A model generated the notes under the pieces. It saw only the letters and a list, made by a program, of their open reading frames with translations, ran no database searches and had not been told where the DNA came from. Both the position numbers and the translations under genes were made by a program. From Myxococcota bacterium (lineage in GTDB: Bacteria > Myxococcota_A > Bradymonadia > UBA7976 > UBA1532), in assembly GCA_963169045.1 (NCBI GenBank), contig CAUJDF010000044.1:1-64000 (forward strand): a stretch of 64,000 bases of DNA, written 5' to 3'. Positions 47,843-60,185 of the stretch are shown piece by piece. Each line of letters starts with the position of its first letter. The first letter of the stretch is position 1.

Positions 47843-47917
47843 GTCCCCATCGTCTAGTCAGGCCCAGGACGCCGGCCTTTCAAGCCGGTAACGCGGGTTC
47901 GAATCCCGCTGGGGACG
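47843..47917 (+). tRNA. tRNA-Glu (TTC)
   Basis: 75 bases. The acceptor GTCCCCA pairs with TGGGGAC, discriminator G. The anticodon loop CTTTCAA, closed by CCGGC/GCCGG, carries TTC. The T arm is GCGGGTTCGAATCCCGC. It is followed within six bases by a strong terminator. Confidence 0.97.
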
Positions 47918-47922
47918 CTCAA

Positions 47923-47961
47923 AACGGGCTCCGGAGTTCACTCCGGAGCCCGTTCTGCTTT

Positions 47962-47962
<1 letters not shown>
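47923..47962. terminator. Bidirectional Rho-independent terminator
   Basis: A perfect 14-base stem (AACGGGCTCCGGAG at 47923-47936 and its complement at 47941-47954) with loop TTCA. Plus strand: followed by CTGCTTTTC, ending the tRNA transcript. Minus strand: followed by TTTTGAGC, ending the diiron-protein gene. Confidence 0.9.
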
Positions 47963-49143
<1,181 letters not shown>

Positions 49144-49182
49144 GCTCCGGCCTCCGAGGTGTCGCCCCAGAGGGTAGCGCGA

Positions 49183-50568
49183 TCAGGCGTGGATGGGGTG
49201 GCCCTCGACCGCAAGCGCGGCCTCTTTCATTGCCTCGGCGAGCGTGGGATGCGTGTGCGACGTACGGGCCACGTCTTCGGCGGAGGCGCCCATCTCGATG
49301 GCGGCGACCGCTTCGGCGATCAGATCACCGGCCCGCGGCCCGATGATGTGCACGCCGAGGATGCGGTCGGTCTTCGCGTCGGCCAGGATCTTGACGAACC
49401 CGTCGGTCTGCCCCAGGGCACGGGCGCGGCCGATGGCGGAGAAGGGGAAGCGCCCCTTCTTGAACGCCACGCCCGCCGCGAGCAGCTGCTCCTCGGTACG
49501 GCCGACCGCGGCGATCTCCGGATTCGTGAAGACGACGCCCGGGATGGCATCGTAGTTCACGTGCCCGTAGCCGGTGACGATCTTCTCGACGCAGGCCACA
49601 CCCTCTTCGGAGGCCTTGTGCGCCAGCATCGGTCCGGCGATGACGTCGCCGATCGCGTAGACGCCTTTGGCGCTGGTCTCGAACGACGCGTCGACCGGGA
49701 TGCGACCGCGCTCGTCCGTCTTCACGCCCACCGTCTCGAGGCCCAGCCCCTCGGTGAAAGGACGGCGGCCGACCGCCAGCAGCACGCGGTCGCAGCGGAC
49801 CGGCTCTCCGCCCTCGACCTCGACGACGCAGCCGCCGTCGTCGCGGCGGGCGCCGGTGACCTTGACGCCCAGGCGGATGTCGAGCCCCTGCTTCGTGAGC
49901 AGGCGTTGCGCCAGCTTCGCCAGCTCGGCGTCCATGCCGGCGAGGATGCGGTCGAGGTACTCGAGCACCGTGACCTTCGCGCCGAGCCGCGCCCAGACCG
50001 ACGCCATCTCGAGCCCGATGTAGCCGCCGCCGATGACGACGAGGTGCTTGGGGACCTCGGGGAAGGCGAGCGCCTGCGTGCTGCCGCCGACGTATTCCCA
50101 GTCGAGCTCCACGCCGCGGAGCGGGGCGACCTCGCTGCCCGTCGCGATGATCACGTGCTTCGCTTCGAGCGCCGTGGCGCCGTCGGCGTTCTGAACGACG
50201 ACGCGCCCCGGCCCATCGAGGCGCCCGGTGCCCTCGTATCGAGTGACCTTGTTCTTCTTGAACAGGCCGGCCACGCCGCGGGTGAGGCCGCTCACGGTCT
50301 CGTCCTTGTGGCGCATCATCGCCGCGAGGTCGAGCTCGACGCCGCTGGCCTTGATGCCGAACTGCGCGAAATGGTGCTTCGCTTCAGCGTACTTCTCGCT
50401 GGCCTCGAGCAGCGCCTTGCTGGGGATGCAACCCACGCGCAGGCAGGTGCCGCCGAGGGCCGGCTCCCGCTCGATACAGGCGGTGTCGAGGCCGAGCTGG
50501 GCGGCGCGGATGGCAGCCACGTAGCCGCCGGGACCGGCGCCGATGACGACGAGATCGTGGCGAGGCAC
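49183..50568 (-). CDS. lpdA: Dihydrolipoyl dehydrogenase (E3)
   Basis: 461 residues from GTG at 50568. It reoxidises the lipoyl group of E2 with NAD. It shows the FAD motif GAGPGGYVAAIRAA, redox disulfide GGTCLRVGCIPSKALL (~39-54), the NAD-binding GGGYIGLEMA, GDVIAGPMLAHKA, and catalytic His-Glu HTHPTLAEA near the C-terminus. It follows sucB by five bases, so this E3 is dedicated to, or shared from, the 2-oxoglutarate complex. Confidence 0.97.
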   Translation of the reverse strand: MPRHDLVVIGAGPGGYVAAIRAAQLGLDTACIEREPALGGTCLRVGCIPSKALLEASEKYAEAKHHFAQFGIKASGVELDLAAMMRHKDETVSGLTRGVAGLFKKNKVTRYEGTGRLDGPGRVVVQNADGATALEAKHVIIATGSEVAPLRGVELDWEYVGGSTQALAFPEVPKHLVVIGGGYIGLEMASVWARLGAKVTVLEYLDRILAGMDAELAKLAQRLLTKQGLDIRLGVKVTGARRDDGGCVVEVEGGEPVRCDRVLLAVGRRPFTEGLGLETVGVKTDERGRIPVDASFETSAKGVYAIGDVIAGPMLAHKASEEGVACVEKIVTGYGHVNYDAIPGVVFTNPEIAAVGRTEEQLLAAGVAFKKGRFPFSAIGRARALGQTDGFVKILADAKTDRILGVHIIGPRAGDLIAEAVAAIEMGASAEDVARTSHTHPTLAEAMKEAALAVEGHPIHA

Positions 50569-50573
50569 GGCGG

Positions 50574-51767
50574 TCAGACCTCCAGCAGGACGCGGACCGG
50601 CTGCTCGACGCAAGCCTTGACCCGACGCAGGAACGTCACCGCCTCGCGGCCATCGACGAGCCGATGGTCGTACGTCAGGGCGATGTACATCATCGGCCGG
50701 ATCACCACCTGGCCGTCGATCGCCACCGGGCGCTCCTGGATGGCGTGCATGCCGAGGACGCCGCTCTGGGGCGGGTTGACGATCGGCGTCGACAACAGCG
50801 AGCCGTAGACGCCGCCGTTGCTGATCGTGAACGTACCGCCCTTCAGCTCGTCGAGACCGATCTTGTTCTGCTTCGCGCGGGCGCCGAAGTCGGCGATCGT
50901 CTTCTCGATCTCGGCGAAGCTCATCCGCTCGGCGTTGCGGAGGACGGGCACGACGAGCCCCTTGCCGCCGCCGACGGCCACGCCGACGTCGTAGTACTGG
51001 CGATAGACGATCGCCTCGCCGCGGACCTCGGCGTTGATCGCCGGGAACTCCTTCAGGCCCTCGATCACCGCCTTCACGAAGAACGACATGAAGCCGAGCT
51101 TGATGCCGTAGCGCTCGGTGAAGGCGTCCTGGTGCACCTTGCGGAGCGCCAGCACCTCGGTCATGTCGATCTCGTTGAAGGTCGTCAGCAGCGCCGCGGT
51201 CTGCTGCGCCTCGACGAGCCGGCGCGCGATCGTGCGGCGCAGGGGCGTCATCGCGACGACCTCCTCGGCGCGGGGCCCCGAGGGAGCGGGCGCCTCGGGG
51301 ACGCGCGCCTGCGCCTGCTGCGGCGGGGCGGGGGGCTGCTGACGGCCCTCGGCGGCCCGCAGCGCGTCCTCTTTGAGGATGCGGCCGCCGGGACCGCTCG
51401 CCTGGACGTCGGCTGGCTGAAGACCCTGCTCGGCCATCACACGGCGCGCGGCAGGCGTGATGCGGGGCTCGGACGCAGCTTCGGCGGGGGCCGCGGGTGC
51501 CGCCTTCGGGGCGGGCGCGTCGGCTGCGGCGCCCGCCTCGATGTAGCCGATCACCTCGCCGATCGTGGCCGTGGCGCCCGTCTGCTTCAGGATGCGCGTG
51601 ACGCGCCCCTTGCTCGGCGAGGGCACCTCGAGGTTCGCCTTCTCGCTCTCGACGACGACGACCGGTTCGTCGGCGTCGATGTAGTCACCCTCCGCTTTCA
51701 ACCAGTCGCCGATCGTCACCTCGGAGATCGACTCCCCCACGGAAGGCACCTTCAACTCGACGGCCAT
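50574..51767 (-). CDS. sucB: Dihydrolipoamide succinyltransferase (E2)
   Basis: 397 residues from ATG at 51767 (GGAGC upstream). One lipoyl domain carries the lipoyl lysine in ESEKANLEV (~43), an Ala/Pro linker follows, the subunit-binding domain is [14 protein letters not shown] (~105-118), and the catalytic domain ends with HRLVDGREA (active His). [13 protein letters not shown] is typical of SucB. Together with sucA upstream it forms the TCA-cycle 2-oxoglutarate dehydrogenase. Confidence 0.97.
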   Translation of the reverse strand: MAVELKVPSVGESISEVTIGDWLKAEGDYIDADEPVVVVESEKANLEVPSPSKGRVTRILKQTGATATIGEVIGYIEAGAAADAPAPKAAPAAPAEAASEPRITPAARRVMAEQGLQPADVQASGPGGRILKEDALRAAEGRQQPPAPPQQAQARVPEAPAPSGPRAEEVVAMTPLRRTIARRLVEAQQTAALLTTFNEIDMTEVLALRKVHQDAFTERYGIKLGFMSFFVKAVIEGLKEFPAINAEVRGEAIVYRQYYDVGVAVGGGKGLVVPVLRNAERMSFAEIEKTIADFGARAKQNKIGLDELKGGTFTISNGGVYGSLLSTPIVNPPQSGVLGMHAIQERPVAIDGQVVIRPMMYIALTYDHRLVDGREAVTFLRRVKACVEQPVRVLLEV

Positions 51768-51785
51768 TGCGGGCAGCTCCTTCCC

Positions 51786-54593
<2,808 letters not shown>

Positions 54594-54730
54594 CGGATCA
54601 CGCACTCCCTGGATCACGGCGCTGCGGCATGCTGAATCCCGTTCAGCGCGCGGCATTGTGCTCTAGCGTCGTCGCGATGTCGAGGGGGTCGGAGGCGGGG
54701 CGAGCGGACCCCGGACGGGGTCCGCTGGAC

Positions 54731-55558
54731 TCACTGGTTGGCGGCGTCCTGCGCGGCCTTCTCGGCACCCTCGGCCGCGCCCTCGGCGGCGGCCTCGGCG
54801 GCACCCGTCGCGGCGTTGGCCGTGTTGGCGGCAGCGCCCGTCGCAGCGTTCGAGGCGTCGGCGCCCGTCTGCTGACCGGCCTGCATGAAGGCGTCGACGT
54901 TGTCGATGCCGAGCTTGCCGAGGGCGCCGGTGAACTTGCCGATCGCGTCCTTGGCCCGGCCCGGGATCTCCATGACCTTGGTCTGGGAATCCTTGATCTT
55001 CGTGGTCAGCTGGTCCTGGAGGGTCTTGACCTCGGCCTCTTCCTTCTCGGCCTTGGCCTTGTCTTCCTTCGAGGCGAGCGGGTTGCCCTTGACGAGTGCC
55101 ACGTCGGCGGAGACGCCGGCGACGAGCGTCGGGATCTCGACGAGCGACTTGGCGAGCGTCTCGCCGAAGGCGAGCGCGTTGTCGGGCGTCGCGACGAGCG
55201 AGTTCTTGAAGTTCGCCAGGTCCCCCAGGAACTTCGTCAGCTCGGCCTTGCCGGCGTCGTCGAGCGAGGCGGGCAGGGCGGGCGCCGCGCCGGTGAGGGT
55301 GCTGCGCACGAGCTCGCGGGCCTCGTCGGGCGTGATCTTGTACTTGGTGGGGAGCTCCTCGAGCGAGGTCGCGATCGCGTCGACGCCGTCGACCGGCGCG
55401 AGGAGGTTGTTGATCGAGGTGTCGATGTCAGCCGACATCGAGGCGAGCTGCTGGTAGTTGCTCTTCTCCTCGCCGCCGCCCTTCGACTTGGCACCACCGC
55501 AAGCGATGAGCGCGAGACTAGCGAGCACCAGCACCGAACGCTGCACGAGACGACGCAT
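54731..55558 (-). CDS. Lipoprotein with helical domain and Ala-rich tail
   Basis: 275 residues from ATG at 55558, with a GGAGGAG ribosome site. The lipobox is LASLALIACGG. The mature part is helical and charged (KEDKAKAEKEEAEVKTLQDQL) and ends in an alanine-rich, low-complexity tail (~225-275) with NAATGAA and EGAAEGAE repeats. It is probably a periplasmic or outer-membrane coiled-coil lipoprotein. No known family recognised. Its neighbours give no clear functional hint. Confidence 0.7.
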   Translation of the reverse strand: MRRLVQRSVLVLASLALIACGGAKSKGGGEEKSNYQQLASMSADIDTSINNLLAPVDGVDAIATSLEELPTKYKITPDEARELVRSTLTGAAPALPASLDDAGKAELTKFLGDLANFKNSLVATPDNALAFGETLAKSLVEIPTLVAGVSADVALVKGNPLASKEDKAKAEKEEAEVKTLQDQLTTKIKDSQTKVMEIPGRAKDAIGKFTGALGKLGIDNVDAFMQAGQQTGADASNAATGAAANTANAATGAAEAAAEGAAEGAEKAAQDAANQ

Positions 55559-55704
55559 CTGGGTCTCCTCCCCCAACAAAGGAATCCGAATCATTACAGG
55601 CCGATCCGACGCGGGCCCACCCCTCGGGCGGACCCATCATCGCGGCGTAACCTAAGAAGGGGTTCGCCAGAGGTCAACGAAAAAGGGAGGAATTCGGGAG
55701 AGTC

Positions 55705-56652
55705 TCAGGTGCGCTCGACGCGGGGGAACGGCGCGGCGACCCCGTCGCCGTGGGCGGGAGGGGCCGGCCAGCCGTGGTCCGACTCGGCCGCGGCGATCGA
55801 AATGCGGGGACCGCGGTCGAGGCCGGGCGAGAGCTCGATGCCGGCCACCTCGGCGCGCGCGTGCCGGCTGCGCCAGGGGAAGACGGCCGCGCCGACGCCG
55901 CGGTTGACGTACACCGCGGTCTCACCGGCGGCATACCAGCCCATGATGTAGCGGTGGCCCATCCGGCGCATCACGAGATCGACCACCCCCCCAGTGCGCA
56001 CCTGGCCGCCGTGGGTGTGGCCGCTCAGGACGAGCGACGCGCCGCGGCCGGCGCAGTCGGGCGCCAGCTCCGCCAGGTGGCTCAGCACGACCGTGGGCTC
56101 GCCATTACACTGCGCGAACGCGCGCCTGACGTCGTGGTGGTTGGTCACCGCGTCGTCGATGCCCACGAGGCGCCACTTGCGCCCCGCGGCCATGAGCTCG
56201 ACGGACTCGTTCATGAGCACGTGGATGCCGATCGCCTCGAGCGCCCGGCGAACGGCGCCGCCATCCTGCCAGTAGTCGTGGTTGCCCAGCGTCGCGAACG
56301 CCGGTCGCTTGAGCGCCTTCAGGCAGTGCGTCAGGCGCGGCAGGTACCGCAGACTGTGGGCGACGTAGTCGCCCGTCAGGCACACCACGTCCGGATCGAG
56401 CTCGTTGGCGGCCTCGACGGCGGCGATCAGGCGCGCCTCGGGCGTCACGCGGCCGACGTGGAGGTCGGTGAGGTGCGCGATGCGCAGGGGCGGAAGACCC
56501 GACGGCAGCCGCGCGACCCGGACGCCGTAATAGCGCCGCGTCACGAGGGAGGAGCGGCCGACCGCCGAAGCGAGGATCTCCCGCGAGGGCCGAGGCTGGC
56601 CGGAGAGCTGACGGCGCCGGATCCAGCGGGATGAGGAAGTGTCTTCGTTCAC
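55705..56652 (-). CDS. YkuE/YaeI-type metallophosphoesterase
   Basis: 315 residues from GTG at 56652. The calcineurin-like set is in order: HLTDLHVG (D-x-H, ~60), LTGDYVAHS (~93), TLGNHDYW (~121), LSHLAE (~171) and SGHTHGGQV (~190). GHTHGGQ is characteristic of the membrane-associated YkuE/YaeI group. An N-terminal basic segment may associate with the membrane, but no helix is clear. The substrate is unknown; UDP-diacylglucosamine pyrophosphatase-like activity has been proposed for some relatives. Starts 4 bases after the binding-protein gene. Confidence 0.85.
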   Translation of the reverse strand: MNEDTSSSRWIRRRQLSGQPRPSREILASAVGRSSLVTRRYYGVRVARLPSGLPPLRIAHLTDLHVGRVTPEARLIAAVEAANELDPDVVCLTGDYVAHSLRYLPRLTHCLKALKRPAFATLGNHDYWQDGGAVRRALEAIGIHVLMNESVELMAAGRKWRLVGIDDAVTNHHDVRRAFAQCNGEPTVVLSHLAELAPDCAGRGASLVLSGHTHGGQVRTGGVVDLVMRRMGHRYIMGWYAAGETAVYVNRGVGAAVFPWRSRHARAEVAGIELSPGLDRGPRISIAAAESDHGWPAPPAHGDGVAAPFPRVERT

Positions 56653-56656
56653 CGGG

Positions 56657-58252
56657 TCACTCCGAGGGGGTGGCGGGGGCGCACGAGACGTGGCGCATGA
56701 GGTGGTTGCCGAGGCTGTTCGGGCCGAGGCCGCGGATGTTCGGCCGGAGGAGGAAGCTCTTGGCCCCGAAGACGAGGGGGACGATCGGCGCGTCCTCGAG
56801 GACGCGCCGCTCGGCGTCCAACAGCGCCGCGGTGCGGGCGGCGGGATCGACCTCGGCGTGGGCGCGCGAGACGAGCGCGTCATACGCGGGGTCGGCCCAG
56901 CCCGTCTTGTTCTGCGCCGAGCCCGACGTCCACATGTCGACGAAGGTCGTCGGGTCGAGGTAGTCGCCGGCCCAGCGGCTGAGGCTCGCCTCGTACTCGC
57001 CGGCGTCCTGGGTCCGCAGATAGACGCGGAACTCCTCGACCCAGGGATCGACCTGCGCGCCGAGGTGCATGGTGAGCTGCTGCGCCACGACCTGCACCAG
57101 GACGCGGCGGAGCTCGTCGTGCGGATAGTGCAGGCGGAAACGTAATGGTTTCGATGTGTTGTAGCCGGCCTCCGCCAGCAGGCGGCGGGCGGCCTCCGGA
57201 TCGTGGGCGGAGCCGTCGACGCCCGGCCAGCCCGGCATCGGCGGCGTGAAGCCTCGGGCGGGCCGGTGGCCGCCGCGCGCCACCCGCGCGAGCGCGTCCC
57301 GGTCCACGGCCAGCGCCACTGCCCGGCGCACGCGGTCATCGTCGAACGGCGGGCGCTTCGTGTTCAGGCGGAGATAGTGGGTGGCCAGCCAGGGATCGGT
57401 TCGGAACTCGCGCCACGCGGCGAGCTGCTGCAGGCGGACCGGCGGCAGGTCGACCAGACCTGTCCAGTCGAGCTGGCCCGTCTCGATCAGGTTCACTGCG
57501 GTGTTGCCATCATTGACGATCAACAGCTCGAGCCGATCCACACCGACGTTGCCGACGTCCCAATACGTCGGATTCTTGTTCAGGACCAACCGCTTTCCCT
57601 GTTCGTGCGCCTGAAGCCGGAAGGCGCCGTTCCCGACGATGTGCGCGGGCCTCGTCCACCGATCCCCGTGGGCCTCCACCGTCCGCCGCGGGACCGGGAG
57701 GTACGTGAAGAACGCCGTGAGCTCGGGGAAGTACGGCGTCGGATCCCGCAACCGGACCTCGAGCGTGCGATCGTCCCTGGCCTTGACACCCACCGTGGTG
57801 AAGTCGGTGCTGCGACCGGTGTGGAACGCCTCCGCTCCGTCGAGGACGAATAAGATGTCGGCATAGGGGGCGGCGGTCGCAGGCTCGAGGACGCGTCGCC
57901 ACGAATACACGAAGTCGTCGGCCACGACGGGCTGACCGTCCGTCCACCGGGCGTTGGGGCGCAGGTGGAAGGTGTAGGTGCGGCCGTCGGGCGACACGTC
58001 GAAGCGCTCGGCGACCCCCGGCACCGGGACGCCGTCCGTCCGCGGGTAGGCCATCAGCCCCTCGAAGAGCTGGGGCGCCACGAGGTTCTCGAGGCTCGAG
58101 CGCGAGAACGCCGGGTCGAGGGTGCCTGGCGCCTCGGGCAGGGCGTAGCGGAAGACGCACTCGGCCGGGGAGGCGACGGGCGGCGCGGCCTCCCGCGACT
58201 TGCAGCCGGCGGCCAGGGCGAGGGCGAGCAGGATGAAGGCGCGAATTCGCAC
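56657..58252 (-). CDS. Family 5 oligopeptide-binding-like lipoprotein
   Basis: 531 residues from GTG at 58252, chosen because it places the lipobox (ILLALALAAGC) right after a short basic start; ATG at 58294 or 58312 is possible. It is an ABC solute-binding protein family 5 (OppA/DppA-like) protein: GTLDPAFS, LFEGLMAYP, WTDGQPVVADDFVYSWRRVL and GAFRLQAH. No permease or ATPase genes follow, so it may be an orphan receptor for peptides or other solutes or use a distant transporter. It ends 5 bases before the phosphoesterase gene. Confidence 0.9.
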   Translation of the reverse strand: MRIRAFILLALALAAGCKSREAAPPVASPAECVFRYALPEAPGTLDPAFSRSSLENLVAPQLFEGLMAYPRTDGVPVPGVAERFDVSPDGRTYTFHLRPNARWTDGQPVVADDFVYSWRRVLEPATAAPYADILFVLDGAEAFHTGRSTDFTTVGVKARDDRTLEVRLRDPTPYFPELTAFFTYLPVPRRTVEAHGDRWTRPAHIVGNGAFRLQAHEQGKRLVLNKNPTYWDVGNVGVDRLELLIVNDGNTAVNLIETGQLDWTGLVDLPPVRLQQLAAWREFRTDPWLATHYLRLNTKRPPFDDDRVRRAVALAVDRDALARVARGGHRPARGFTPPMPGWPGVDGSAHDPEAARRLLAEAGYNTSKPLRFRLHYPHDELRRVLVQVVAQQLTMHLGAQVDPWVEEFRVYLRTQDAGEYEASLSRWAGDYLDPTTFVDMWTSGSAQNKTGWADPAYDALVSRAHAEVDPAARTAALLDAERRVLEDAPIVPLVFGAKSFLLRPNIRGLGPNSLGNHLMRHVSCAPATPSE

Positions 58253-58354
58253 GGACGGGGCGCCTCGGCCGATGATGGCCGTTCGACCGATCATGCCCGT
58301 TCGGATTGACATTGCCAACCGGGCCGGGATTGCCCGACATTGGGGTTCCAGCCC

Positions 58355-59272
58355 GTGACCGCACCGGACGCCCACACCCTGACGGGCCGGCACGTCGAGG
58401 CGTTCATCGACGCCCGCGGCGCCCGCCTCCTCGACCTGCTGAACGAGCCGCCGGCGGCCGACGCGGCGTGGGCGAGCTACAGCCACGGTGCGTTCGTCCG
58501 CGTGCGCAGTCCGCACCCGGCGCTGTTCGACCGGCTCGTGGTGGTGCTCGTCCGCCCCGGCGAGCAGACGACCGAGGACTTCCGGCGCTGGGCCGAACAG
58601 CGGCTCGCGCAGCTCGACCGCTACATGCAGGCCGCGAACACGGGCAAGGTCGTCCGCACGGTGCCCCGCGATCGCTGCGTCGTGGGCGTGGTGATGCGGC
58701 GCGTCGGCCGCGATCCCGGCGATCCGCGGGCGGAGCTGCCGCCGCTCGACGACATCGCCGGCGTGCTGGGGCGCTTCGCCCGCGAGGTGGAGCGCTACGT
58801 GCGCGTGATGGGCGACGATGGCCTGCGGTACGTGCGGGCCCTGCGTCTCCACGCGATCCCGCGGCGCGGACGCTCGCCGGAGTACGTCCTCGGCCTCGAC
58901 GCGCTCCAGACGGTGCTCGGTCTCCGCGAGGCGCCGCTCGCGCTGGCGCCGGCGACGCTCGTCCGCGGCATCGTCGGCGAAATGGCCCAGCTGGTGCGCG
59001 GTCGCGGTGACGAGCTGCGCATGGAGAGGACGCCGTTCCGGCCCCTCCGCGCGCTCCGACGCGCCCACCGCCGCCACCGCCACGAAGCGCTCGCCGCGGC
59101 GCTCGAGGCGGTCGGCGCGCGCATCGAAGGCAACGGCGCCGATCCGTCGACCGCCGCGCGCTGGCTCGAGGCGGTGCGTGTGCCGCGGATGACGTTCCCG
59201 ATCCGCGTGGTGCTGAGCGCGCTCGCCCTCGGCGCGGTGGGGGCGGCGACCTGGTTCGCCTTCAGGGCGTGA
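58355..59272 (+). CDS. Unknown protein with C-terminal membrane anchor
   Basis: 305 residues from GTG at 58355; TTG at 58340 is an alternative. It is hydrophilic and helix-rich, with a GRHVEAFIDARGARLLD start, then one transmembrane segment at ~283-302 (VVLSALALGAVGAATWFAF) near the C-terminus, giving a tail-anchored look. No family recognised. It is divergent from the binding-protein gene; its last 11 bases overlap the convergent cytochrome-like gene. Confidence 0.6.
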   Translation: MTAPDAHTLTGRHVEAFIDARGARLLDLLNEPPAADAAWASYSHGAFVRVRSPHPALFDRLVVVLVRPGEQTTEDFRRWAEQRLAQLDRYMQAANTGKVVRTVPRDRCVVGVVMRRVGRDPGDPRAELPPLDDIAGVLGRFAREVERYVRVMGDDGLRYVRALRLHAIPRRGRSPEYVLGLDALQTVLGLREAPLALAPATLVRGIVGEMAQLVRGRGDELRMERTPFRPLRALRRAHRRHRHEALAAALEAVGARIEGNGADPSTAARWLEAVRVPRMTFPIRVVLSALALGAVGAATWFAFRA

Positions 59273-60176
59273 CGCCCGACACGATCCAGTCCTTCAACAT
59301 GACGAAGTTCGGGTCGCTGGTGCCGTGAAAGACCTCGCGACCGCCGTGGGTGGGCTCCAGGGGCTTCTGAAGGATGCGCGAGTCGATGGGCGCGACCGGA
59401 TCGACGTACCACTGCAACATCAGGAAGTTCCAGCGGCGGTCGCAGTCGGTGCCGCCGACCCGGAGCCAGTAGCCGCCGCCCATGCCGGGCACGCTGTGGC
59501 AATCGGCGCCCGTGCAGGTCTGCGTGAGCATGGGATCGATGCGCTCCCCGAAGCTGGCGTACCAGTCGGGCCCGCGGAGGCCGGACGGGTCGGGCAGGGC
59601 GCCGCAGGGCACCTCGAGATCGGGGCCGGAAGGCGCCGGGCCGACGCCAGCGTCGGGCGCCTCCTCCTTCGTGGCGTCGACGATCCACTGACGAATGGCG
59701 GCCGCCTCCTCGCTGCCCTCGAAGAACACGGGGGAAGGCGTCGAGTGGACCGGATCGCCGCCAGCGGAGCTGTACGGGTAGCGCAGGAGGTCGCTGGCGT
59801 CGGGGTTCGCGAAGTCGACGAACACCAACACCTCGTCGAGGTTCTGGCCGACCTCTTCGTCGGTCAGGCCGTCGACGGGGTGCGCCGGGCTGCCGAGCAG
59901 CTGGAGCTTGCGATCGGCACGCGGCGGCGGGCCGGCGTGGCAGGCAGCCGTCGAGCATCGGCGGTCGAGGATCGGCAGGACGACCGAGCGGAAGACCTCG
60001 ACGTCGGGCTCGACGTCGGACGGCAGCGGCGTGCCACCGCCGCCCGCTCCCCCCGCGCCGCCGCCGGCGTCGACGGTCCCCGCGTCGCTCTTCTCTTCGA
60101 GGTCGAGGGCTTCTCCCCCGCAGCCGAAGGCGCCGGCGACGAGCAGAGGGCCGAGGAGAGGTCGGACGCGTTGCAT
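59262..60176 (-). CDS. Lipoprotein with C-x4-CH heme-like motifs
   Basis: 304 residues from ATG at 60176, nine bases after the multiheme gene. The lipobox is LLVAGAFGC. A glycine-rich linker (GGGAGGAGGGG) precedes two domains, each with a C-x4-C-H motif (CSTAACH ~75 and CTGADCH ~221), the spacing seen in some multiheme and planctomycete-type cytochromes. Covalent heme attachment through C-x4-CH is possible but not certain. Extra cysteines (VPCGALPD, GGTDCDR) may form disulfides. It is probably an accessory subunit of the neighbouring 11-heme cytochrome. Confidence 0.65.
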   Translation of the reverse strand: MQRVRPLLGPLLVAGAFGCGGEALDLEEKSDAGTVDAGGGAGGAGGGGTPLPSDVEPDVEVFRSVVLPILDRRCSTAACHAGPPPRADRKLQLLGSPAHPVDGLTDEEVGQNLDEVLVFVDFANPDASDLLRYPYSSAGGDPVHSTPSPVFFEGSEEAAAIRQWIVDATKEEAPDAGVGPAPSGPDLEVPCGALPDPSGLRGPDWYASFGERIDPMLTQTCTGADCHSVPGMGGGYWLRVGGTDCDRRWNFLMLQWYVDPVAPIDSRILQKPLEPTHGGREVFHGTSDPNFVMLKDWIVSGVTP

Positions 60177-60185
60177 CGACCGAGC

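Noticed and set aside
58261-58354. Short repeated bits (ATGGCCGTTCG / ATGCCCGTTCG; ATTGCC twice) considered as operator repeats
   Set aside because: They are short, imperfect and partly inside a possible N-terminal extension of the binding-protein gene; not enough to call a site.
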